DNA of 7,849 nucleotides from an uncultured Prevotellaceae bacterium (GTDB lineage Bacteria > Bacteroidota > Bacteroidia > Bacteroidales > Bacteroidaceae): assembly GCA_945486445.1 (NCBI GenBank), contig CALYTD010000045.1, positions 1 to 7,849 on the forward strand. The letters are read 5' to 3'. Under the pieces are notes generated by a model, which searched no databases, was not told where the DNA came from, and saw nothing but the letters and a program-made list of their open reading frames with translations. Every line of letters starts with the position of its first letter. Positions within the stretch are counted from its first letter, which is position 1. Both the position numbers and the translations under genes were made by a program. This document shows positions 1 through 5,715 of the stretch, piece by piece.

Positions 1-54
1 GGCGTACTCAGGAAGCGGTTGTCCGCCTTTGTTTATAATCTTTACTGTCACCAT
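1..54 (-). CDS. dut: dUTPase (dUTP diphosphatase), N-terminal fragment
   Basis: Only the first 18 codons lie in the window; the gene runs off the left edge. They begin with ATG at 54 and translate to MVTVKIINKGGQPLPEYA. The pattern of a short beta strand (VKIIN) followed by PLPEYA is the usual N-terminus of trimeric dUTPases, which continue with a GSAGMDL-type motif that would lie outside the window. The enzyme hydrolyses dUTP to dUMP and pyrophosphate, keeping uracil out of DNA and supplying dUMP for thymidylate synthesis. An AAGGA sequence (59-63) lies 4 nt before the ATG, and a Bacteroidetes-type promoter lies just upstream, so the gene seems to be transcribed separately from the division operon. 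The identification rests on 18 residues and could be wrong, although the start itself is well supported. Confidence 0.72.
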   Translation of the reverse strand, partial: MVTVKIINKGGQPLPEYA

Positions 55-97
55 TTATTCCTTGTTTTAATAATTTATACGTATGAATTTCCAAATG

Positions 98-129
98 CAA
101 AGTTAATAATTAATTGTGAGATGCACAAA
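98..129 (-). promoter_or_regulatory. Bacteroidetes-type promoter for dut
   Basis: On the minus strand, TAACTTTG (98-105) matches the Bacteroidetes -7 consensus TAnnTTTG. A TTTG (126-129) lies 20 bp upstream and matches the -33 element of the same sigma-factor class. The predicted transcript would start near 90-94, giving a leader of roughly 40 nt before the ATG at 54. The flanking DNA is AT-rich, as is usual for these promoters. The match is by eye and the start site has not been measured. Confidence 0.62.
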
Positions 130-267
130 TAAAAGTTCAGTGTAACAGACAAATAGGGCCGAAATAAAGTATCTTTAAGGTTTGCCGCCCTCCGCTATCC
201 GTTTCCCCCGTGTGTCGTCTCCGCTGTCGCCCATTACGTGGGGGCAATACACCCACATTGCGATCAA

Positions 268-509
268 GTGCTGATTGTATTTTAATCAGGTGCTGATTAA
301 AATGTGATTTGGTACTGATTACTTTGCAATTAGGTACTGATTTACCTCTAACCTACAACCTAATACCTCATAACCAGCAACCTAATACCTCACAACCTAC
401 AACCTAATACCTCATAACCTACAACCTAATACCTCATAACCTACAACCTAATACCTCATAACCAGCAACCTTTAACCTCACAAACGGGTGCTAATTGCCG
501 TGTTTTCTA
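268..509. repeat. 22-bp periodic array, eleven units in two sequence families
   Basis: Units start at 268, 290, 312, 334, 356, 378, 400, 422, 444, 466 and 488, always 22 bp apart. Units 1-4 begin GTGCTGATT or GTACTGATT and then diverge. Units 5-10 (356-487) begin CAACCT and form a tight tandem block: 400-421 and 422-443 are identical, 356-377 and 444-465 are identical to each other and end in CAG instead of CTA, 378-399 has one other change, and 466-487 is degenerate. Unit 11 (488) returns to GTGCTAATT. Unit 4 (334-355) is a hybrid, with a GTACTGATT head and a TAACCTA tail. The first family contains a dyad, AATCAG-GTG-CTGATT in its best copy. The function is unknown. A protein-binding array or a polymorphic repeat are both possible. 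Confidence 0.9.
280..302. repeat. Perfect 10-bp inverted repeat centred on GTG
   Basis: The arms TTTTAATCAG (280-289) and CTGATTAAAA (293-302) are exact reverse complements separated by GTG. The dyad is the best copy of a symmetry that recurs at 22-bp intervals, for example AATTAG-GTA-CTGATT around 328-342. No T-run follows the hairpin on either strand, so it is not an intrinsic terminator. It could be a site for a dimeric DNA-binding protein, but nothing in the window names the protein. Confidence 0.8.
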
Positions 510-561
510 TCACCCCTTCGGGGGACGTTATACGCCACACCTCTCTTGAACTGTACTGACA

Positions 562-606
562 CAAAAAGAAATGGTGTGCTGATTGCATCGCAACCAACAC
601 ACCATT
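562..606 (-). terminator. Putative intrinsic terminator of the division operon
   Basis: Read on the minus strand, downstream of the ftsZ stop, AATGGTGTG (606-598) pairs perfectly with CACACCATT (578-570) across a 19-nt loop. The loop may close further through GC-rich pairing (TTGC/GCAA at 583-593). The 3' arm runs straight into TTCTTTTTG (a T-rich tract, about 563-571). It starts about 50 nt after the ftsZ stop codon. Stem, loop and U-tract in this order fit a Rho-independent terminator. The stem is only moderately GC-rich, so its efficiency is uncertain. Confidence 0.68.
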
Positions 607-656
607 GTGATATGATATGTGTCTTTTTACATTCTTGTCTGTTATAACAAGGGGCA

Positions 657-1997
657 CTACATGAAACTTATTATCCCGCCTGTCTCGCCTGATGGCTTTT
701 CGGGAGAGGTGTGTTCCTCTTCTTTACTGTTATATCCCACCACGAGGTGTGACAGGTCTTCCAGCTTTTGTCGTGTGCGTGCATAGGTAGGACTGTTCTC
801 TACGGCTATGATAAGGTCCTCATTGTCGAGGTCGTTTGGTGAGAACAGGAAGATGTTTGGACGACGCTTCTGCGGCGTGTTGTTGCCGTCAGGACCGTAA
901 TAGTGCCTTAGTCGCTCGGCTTTCTTGGCGTTTTCTTCTTCCTCCTCGGCAATTCTCTGCAACTCTTCGGCTGTGTGTTTTTTTACACGGTCGGCCAAAT
1001 CGTTGTTGACATCAGCCAGTCCGAAGCCCGTGGCGAGTATGGTTACCTTCACCTTGTCGCCCAGGTCGGGGTCGTTTGCCATACCCCACTTCAACTCAAA
1101 GTTTGTTCCGAACTTCTCCATGAAGTCGTTGACATCGTTCATCTCGTCCATCATCAGGCCCTTCTGTGAACCGTCGTCGCTGTGGAAAGAGATGGAGAGC
1201 AGCACCTTCTTGGAGTTATATACATCGTTATCGTTGAGCAGTGGTGAGTTGAGGGCATCGTCAATGGCGCGCTTCACGCGTCCGTCGCCCTCGCCGTAAC
1301 CTGTTGACATTATGGCCACGCCACCGTCTTTGAGAACGGTCTTGACATCGTTGAAGTCGAGGTTTATCAGTCCGTGCACGGTTATTATCTCCGCAATGCT
1401 CTTCGCTGCCACGGTAAGTGTGTCGTCAGCCTTGGCGAATGCCTCCATCATTGACAGGTCACCGTATATCTGGCGCAGGCGTTCGTTGTTGATAACGAGC
1501 AGTGCGTCAACGTTTTTAGCCATCTCCTCCACGCCGTCAAGGGCCTGGTTTATCTTCTTCTTGCCCTCGAATTTGAAGGGTATTGTGACTATGCCCACGG
1601 TGAGTATGCCCATGTTCTTTGACTCACGGGCTATTACGGGCGCGGCGCCAGTGCCTGTTCCGCCACCCATTCCTGCGGTGACAAAGGTCATCTTGGTGCC
1701 GTCGTTCAGCATACGGCGCACGTCTTCTATGCTTTCTTCTGCTGCTTCTCTGGCTCGTTCGGGACGGTTTCCTGCTCCAAGGCCCTCTGAACCGAGTTGT
1801 AGATGTACTGGAACGGGAGAATCATTCAATGCCTGCGCGTCAGTATTGCATAGTACGAAGGACACATCGTGTATGCCTTCACGGTACATGTGGTTCACTG
1901 CGTTGCCGCCACCGCCACCAACGCCTATTACCTTTATTATGGTTTTCACCTTTTCGACTGGGCCGAAATCGAGTATGTTGTTATTCAGTTCTAACAT
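657..1997 (-). CDS. ftsZ: Cell division protein FtsZ
   Basis: Tubulin-like GTPase that polymerises at midcell into the cytokinetic ring; 446 residues. The N-terminal nucleotide-binding domain shows IKVIGVGGGGGNAV (21-34) and the tubulin signature GGGTGTG (111-117) for GTP phosphate binding. The synergy loop NLDFNDV (212-218) supplies the acidic residues that act on the GTP of the neighbouring subunit. The globular core ends near residue 330. It is followed by a charged linker with a Glu/Lys-rich, probably helical stretch (341-365) and a motif resembling the C-terminal FtsA-binding peptide (SPTYAR, 402-407). About 40 further residues follow, ending in GGIISFM. The start is ATG at 1997, 49 bp after the ftsA stop, without a clear Shine-Dalgarno sequence. 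It is the last gene of the operon, and the likely terminator lies just beyond. All core motifs are intact. Confidence 0.98.
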   Translation of the reverse strand: MLELNNNILDFGPVEKVKTIIKVIGVGGGGGNAVNHMYREGIHDVSFVLCNTDAQALNDSPVPVHLQLGSEGLGAGNRPERAREAAEESIEDVRRMLNDGTKMTFVTAGMGGGTGTGAAPVIARESKNMGILTVGIVTIPFKFEGKKKINQALDGVEEMAKNVDALLVINNERLRQIYGDLSMMEAFAKADDTLTVAAKSIAEIITVHGLINLDFNDVKTVLKDGGVAIMSTGYGEGDGRVKRAIDDALNSPLLNDNDVYNSKKVLLSISFHSDDGSQKGLMMDEMNDVNDFMEKFGTNFELKWGMANDPDLGDKVKVTILATGFGLADVNNDLADRVKKHTAEELQRIAEEEEENAKKAERLRHYYGPDGNNTPQKRRPNIFLFSPNDLDNEDLIIAVENSPTYARTRQKLEDLSHLVVGYNSKEEEHTSPEKPSGETGGIISFM

Positions 1998-2046
1998 GGT
2001 GTGTAGTTGTTTAATGGTTGATACCTTTGTGTTGCCATTGCTTTCC

Positions 2047-3504
2047 TTACTCGTCTGGTGCGGCGATGGACGACAGCCACTTCATTATCTTTGTCCCGAA
2101 GCCGGGCTTAGCGTTCTTCTTCTCCTCCTCTGCCAGTCGTGCTTCCTCTGCCAGCCGTGCGGCTTCGGCCTCCTCTGCCTTGCGCTGTGCCTCGGCGGCA
2201 GCGGCCTTCTCTGCCGCGGCTTTTTCTGCTGCGGTCTGCACTACGCCCGGCGGCAGGCTGTTAGGGTCACGTACTGGCGCGCCCTCTGACGGTGTTTCCG
2301 GGGCAGCAGCGGCCTCACCCATGCCGAAAATGTCCTGCGAACGTGTATCGTCAGCAGGTGTATAGCAGTTCTGGTCGCCCTTGGCAAGGAGGCCGAGGAG
2401 CGTGTTCATCGTGCCGTCATGGGCGTTTATCTCTGCGTTGGTGGTGCTGATGGTGCTGGTAACGAACTTTGCCATGCGCACCTTCTCTATGCTTGTGTGC
2501 TGGCGGAAGGCCACGTCCATGTTCTTCATGTTGGCTGCACCACCGGTAAGAATAATGCCTCCGAGTATCTTATCGCTGAAATCAGCGGGTATTTGGTTCC
2601 AGACGTTAGCTATAATCTCCTGTACTCGCGCCTCAACTATATCTATAAAGCGTGAACTCTCAACCTTACGGTCACGGTCTATGTCGTATTTCAGGGAGGT
2701 ATCAATATCCTCTGGTGCAGTGTATGCTGACGCATAGCGCAACTTTAACTTCTCGGCATCGGTCTCCTCCACCTGTAATGAGCAGATGTCCTTGGTGATA
2801 TTGTTGCCTCCGAGAGGTATGACGGCTATGTGACGGACGATGTTTTTGTAATAAACCATGACGGTAGTGGTGTCCGCTCCCATATCAACAAGCACGCAAC
2901 CACTGCGTTTCTCAACAGGCGTGAGTACTGCATCGGCAAGTGCGAAGGGCGCAAGATAAATCTCAGCAAGCTTCACTCCCGCTATGTCGAAGCAGGTATT
3001 GAGCTTCTGGTAGTGACGTTTGCTCTGCAATATGTTGAGGAAATTGCCGTCAAGACGTGAACATTGTATGCCCACGGGCTCCGTCTGCATCAGAGCATCG
3101 GCCCTGTACTCCTGCACCTCGACGTCAAGTATCTCCATGTCAGGATACTCCATGCTGCGGTTCTGGTCCATCATCTCAACGATAAGTTGCTGTGTCACGG
3201 GCACAGTGCTATGTATCTCACGCACAATCACATTGCGTTCAGAGTGTATGGACTGTCCGCCCACACCTACATATACATGCTTTATACCCGACTTCAACTG
3301 TCCCCTGAGCCTCTGCACGATGTTTGTGATACACTGTACGGTCTTGTCGATGTTATAGACAACACCGTTTCTAATGCAATCCTTGGCGTCCTCGCTGACC
3401 ATTGCGAGCACGGCAATACTGCCATCAGACTTCTTCTGTCCGGCAATACCCTTGATTTTTGTTGAGCCTAACTCTATGGCTACGACGAAATTCTTTGCTG
3501 GCAT
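2047..3504 (-). CDS. ftsA: Cell division protein FtsA
   Basis: Actin-like ATPase that anchors FtsZ filaments to the inner membrane and helps recruit the divisome; 485 residues, longer than the roughly 420 usual in the family. The actin-fold motifs are visible: phosphate 1 (VAIELGSTKIKGIAG, 8-22), phosphate 2 (VLVDMGADTTTV, 204-215) and the adenosine motif (GIILTGGAANMKNM, 316-329). FtsA has its 1C subdomain between the first two, here roughly 84-165. The core ends near 375. A proline/acid-rich linker follows, then an Ala/Glu/Lys/Arg stretch (425-465) that should form a continuous charged helix, then the amphipathic membrane-targeting helix GFGTKIMKWLSSI (468-480). The ATG at 3504 has an AGAGG Shine-Dalgarno-like sequence 8 nt upstream. 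It sits between ftsQ and ftsZ, the canonical place. Confidence 0.97.
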   Translation of the reverse strand: MPAKNFVVAIELGSTKIKGIAGQKKSDGSIAVLAMVSEDAKDCIRNGVVYNIDKTVQCITNIVQRLRGQLKSGIKHVYVGVGGQSIHSERNVIVREIHSTVPVTQQLIVEMMDQNRSMEYPDMEILDVEVQEYRADALMQTEPVGIQCSRLDGNFLNILQSKRHYQKLNTCFDIAGVKLAEIYLAPFALADAVLTPVEKRSGCVLVDMGADTTTVMVYYKNIVRHIAVIPLGGNNITKDICSLQVEETDAEKLKLRYASAYTAPEDIDTSLKYDIDRDRKVESSRFIDIVEARVQEIIANVWNQIPADFSDKILGGIILTGGAANMKNMDVAFRQHTSIEKVRMAKFVTSTISTTNAEINAHDGTMNTLLGLLAKGDQNCYTPADDTRSQDIFGMGEAAAAPETPSEGAPVRDPNSLPPGVVQTAAEKAAAEKAAAAEAQRKAEEAEAARLAEEARLAEEEKKNAKPGFGTKIMKWLSSIAAPDE

Positions 3505-3512
3505 ATTTATAT

Positions 3513-3517
3513 CCTCT
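3513..3517 (-). promoter_or_regulatory. Ribosome binding site of ftsA
   Basis: On the minus strand AGAGG is followed by 8 nt and then the ATG of ftsA. It lies inside the A-rich 28-bp spacer after ftsQ. It stands out because the leaders of ftsZ and murG here show no such sequence, as is common in Bacteroidetes. It supports the ATG at 3504. Confidence 0.55.
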
Positions 3518-3532
3518 TTGTTTTTGTTTTCT

Positions 3533-4336
3533 CTAATTATGCTGTTCCCGCTTACGGCAGACTATCTGGTTGGCGTATTCAAGGCTTATGTAGTCGTACT
3601 TGGTCCACCCCGCATACTTCAAACCCTCCCTGTAAAAGAGCTCAAGACGGTGCATCTGCTTCTTGACAAAAGCACTTATAGCCTCACGGAGCCTGTCATC
3701 AGTAGAAGCAGTAGGAAGACCTCCGATATTAACCACATGGTCACCGACACGCGGAACAAGCTCCACGGTCTTGTCTGGCAGTATGTTTATCTGCTCTATC
3801 TGGTTGCGCCAAAGGTCATCAGACATCAGTTCCTGAGCGAGAAGATAAACATAACGGCAGGCATACGGCCTTGTAACACTGCCCGTAACGATTATCATGT
3901 CACTGGTATATTGTGAGTTTGGCATCACACCACCATTGTCATCAATGTAGTAATCCTCACCAGTAATACTCTTGACACGCACTATCGGCGTACGTTGCGT
4001 AATGGTTATGCAGACGTGGTTGTCATCAGTAGCATAGCACTGTGCCGTCTTTACAAACGGCATCCCTTTGAGAGCCTGCTCTATACGGCGTGGATTTACA
4101 TCTTGCATACGTACCGACAAAGGATAAAGATGCCGCTCTTCAAGGAGTCTCTTCACCTCGGCAGAGTTGAGAAAACCATTCACATTCCCGTCTGCTATGT
4201 CTATAACAACTTTCGTACACACGTCACCCTCCCTCGATGGAGCGTTCCATGAGGTGACAGCCATGACGAGGTAAACAGCCAATACCACGTCAAACATGAC
4301 GAGGAAGGTCTTCTTCCAATTAATGTTTATCTTCAA
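3533..4336 (-). CDS. ftsQ: Cell division protein FtsQ
   Basis: Bitopic membrane protein that links the cytoplasmic ring to the periplasmic synthesis machinery, in many bacteria through FtsB/FtsL; 267 residues. A short basic cytoplasmic tail (INWKK) is followed by one membrane segment (about 11-29). A POTRA-like domain follows (about 42-115), then the beta domain with YYIDDNGGVMP (129-139), and a C-terminal strand ending SLEYANQIVCRK, typical of Bacteroidetes FtsQ. The reading frame is closed by TAA immediately before codon 1, which is TTG at 4336. TTG is therefore the first available start and overlaps the end of murC by 17 bp, suggesting translational coupling. The alternative is ATG at residue 14 (about 4297), which would remove the conserved basic tail and part of the membrane segment. 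FtsQ is divergent in sequence, so context contributes strongly to the call. Confidence 0.92.
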   Translation of the reverse strand: MKININWKKTFLVMFDVVLAVYLVMAVTSWNAPSREGDVCTKVVIDIADGNVNGFLNSAEVKRLLEERHLYPLSVRMQDVNPRRIEQALKGMPFVKTAQCYATDDNHVCITITQRTPIVRVKSITGEDYYIDDNGGVMPNSQYTSDMIIVTGSVTRPYACRYVYLLAQELMSDDLWRNQIEQINILPDKTVELVPRVGDHVVNIGGLPTASTDDRLREAISAFVKKQMHRLELFYREGLKYAGWTKYDYISLEYANQIVCRKREQHN

Positions 4337-5684
4337 TTATCTTTGCTATTTCAGGTACATAATTATCCAGATCACCTGCTCCAAGGATGATAAGCACGTC
4401 AAAGTCTCGACTCCTTACAAGGTCCAACACGTCCTCTTTGTGTATCATACTCTTCTCCACGCCGTCTTTCAAACGGTCATATATAAGCTGTGACGTTACG
4501 CCAGGTATGGGTTTCTCACGTGCTGGATATATATCACAGAGTATAACCTCATCAAGTTGCGACAATGCATCAGCAAAATCAGCGTAGAAATCGCGTGTCC
4601 TCGTATAGAGATGTGGCTGGAATATCGCGGTGATGTGGCGGTCATGATACACCTCACGCATACTCTTGGCACTCTGGTAAATCTCTTTCGGATGGTGAGC
4701 GTAATCAGATAGCACCACATGGCGGTCTGTTCGCAGCGCAAAGTCAAAGCGACGGTCAACTCCCTTGTATGTTTTCATGCCGTAACGCAACTCCTCCGCG
4801 GTGCAACCATTAAGCTGTGCCATCGCCATCGCGCCCACACCGTTGTCTATGTTGATAGGAACAGGCTGCCCAAGGGTTATGTTTGCGACGCTTTCAATGG
4901 GCGATATGAAGTCAAACGTTATCTCTCCACGCTCTATCTTGATGTTCTCTGCATGGAAGTCACCGCTGTCCACGCCGTAAGTGTATGTCCGCACTCCCTC
5001 AGGCACATCGGCTTTCATCTCCAGTCCGGTGTGTATTATGATGGCACCGCCTTGCTGTACCAGTGTGGTATAGTGCCGGAAGGACTCCAGATAAGCCTCT
5101 TTCGTGCCGTAAATGTCAAGGTGGTCGGGGTCAGAAGACGTTATAACCGTCATCCATGGACGCAACCAGTGGAACGAACGGTCGAACTCGTCAGCCTCAA
5201 TAACAACATAGTCGGAGTGGTCTGACAGTATATAGTTGGTGCCGTAGTTCTTGGATATGCCGCCAAGGAAGGCATTACAGTCGGCTGATGACTGGTGCAT
5301 GATATGCGCACACATAGTGGATGTGGTGGTTTTTCCATGCGTTCCCGCCACGCACAGGCCCTTATGAGACTGTGTCAGCATCCCAAGCACCTGCGCCCGC
5401 TTCTTGATTTCAAAGCCGGCAGCACGGAAGTACTGCATCTCCTGGTGCTCCTCTGGGATTGCGGGGGTATATATTACGAGGCAATCCTTAGGGTTTCGGC
5501 AGGCTACGGGTATGAGTTCCACATTTTCTTCGTAGTGTATCAGCATTCCCTCCTTTTCCAGTTGCATGGTGAGTTGTGACGGAGTCTTGTCGTATCCTGC
5601 CACTACCATGCCCCGATGTATGAAATAACGTGCTATGGCACTCATGCCTATGCCTCCCGCACCAACGAAATATACTGCTTTCAT
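4320..5684 (-). CDS. murC: UDP-N-acetylmuramate--L-alanine ligase MurC
   Basis: Cytoplasmic ATP-dependent ligase that attaches L-alanine to UDP-MurNAc, the first step of the peptide stem of peptidoglycan; 454 residues from the chosen start. The N-terminal Rossmann-like domain has VYFVGAGGIGMSA. The Mur ligase ATP-binding loop GTHGKTTTS lies near 114-122, EADEFDRSF near 170 is the acidic catalytic/Mg region, and SSDPDHLDIYG follows. SDYAHHPKEI marks the region leading into the C-terminal domain, and ILGAGDLDNYVPEI lies near the end. I chose ATG at 5684 because its leader is A-rich and the domain starts directly after it. A GTG at 5708, only 7 nt after the murG stop, would add eight residues (MFNVKTRK). 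Some relatives have a short extension there, so that start is also possible. The family and function are secure. Confidence 0.95.
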   Translation of the reverse strand: MKAVYFVGAGGIGMSAIARYFIHRGMVVAGYDKTPSQLTMQLEKEGMLIHYEENVELIPVACRNPKDCLVIYTPAIPEEHQEMQYFRAAGFEIKKRAQVLGMLTQSHKGLCVAGTHGKTTTSTMCAHIMHQSSADCNAFLGGISKNYGTNYILSDHSDYVVIEADEFDRSFHWLRPWMTVITSSDPDHLDIYGTKEAYLESFRHYTTLVQQGGAIIIHTGLEMKADVPEGVRTYTYGVDSGDFHAENIKIERGEITFDFISPIESVANITLGQPVPINIDNGVGAMAMAQLNGCTAEELRYGMKTYKGVDRRFDFALRTDRHVVLSDYAHHPKEIYQSAKSMREVYHDRHITAIFQPHLYTRTRDFYADFADALSQLDEVILCDIYPAREKPIPGVTSQLIYDRLKDGVEKSMIHKEDVLDLVRSRDFDVLIILGAGDLDNYVPEIAKIIEDKH

Positions 5685-5715
5685 CTTTCTTGTTTTTACG
5701 TTAAACACTAATGGC

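Larger units (their letters stand above)
55..656. other. Gene-free intergenic region between ftsZ and dut
   Basis: About 600 bp with no convincing coding sequence on either strand. From the ftsZ side it holds the putative operon terminator (562-606), a small C4-TTCG-G4 hairpin (513-524), the 22-bp periodic array (268-509), a GC-richer stretch with small inverted repeats (about 181-261), and the AT-rich dut promoter and leader (55-130). A 10-bp palindrome TGTTATAACA sits at 640-649, just after ftsZ. The 22-bp period is not a multiple of three, so the array cannot encode a repeated peptide in one frame. I see no tRNA, no transposase remnant and no known riboswitch. Confidence 0.8.

Noticed and set aside
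280..302. Intrinsic terminator at the AT-rich dyad
   Set aside because: The stem is AT-rich and no T-run follows it on either strand.
344..487. CRISPR array
   Set aside because: The units are directly adjacent, with no unique spacers of constant length between identical repeats, and no cas genes are nearby.
634..651. Hairpin CTTGT/ACAAG just after the ftsZ stop as the operon terminator
   Set aside because: The stem is only 5 bp and lacks a following T-tract; the hairpin at 570-606 is a much better candidate.
1998..2046. A dedicated ftsZ promoter in the ftsA-ftsZ gap
   Set aside because: I found no TAnnTTTG with a matching upstream TTTG in this spacer. An internal promoter inside ftsA cannot be excluded.
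1312..2289. A 325-codon open frame on the plus strand opposite ftsZ and ftsA
   Set aside because: It lies antisense to two certain genes and spans their junction. Its product is Ser/Ala/Pro-rich low-complexity sequence with no recognisable domain. It is explained by the codon use of the opposite strand.
4496..5338. Minus-strand short frames inside murC (4496-4759 and 5150-5338)
   Set aside because: They lie in another frame of a well-conserved gene, have no recognisable motifs, and are frame shadows.
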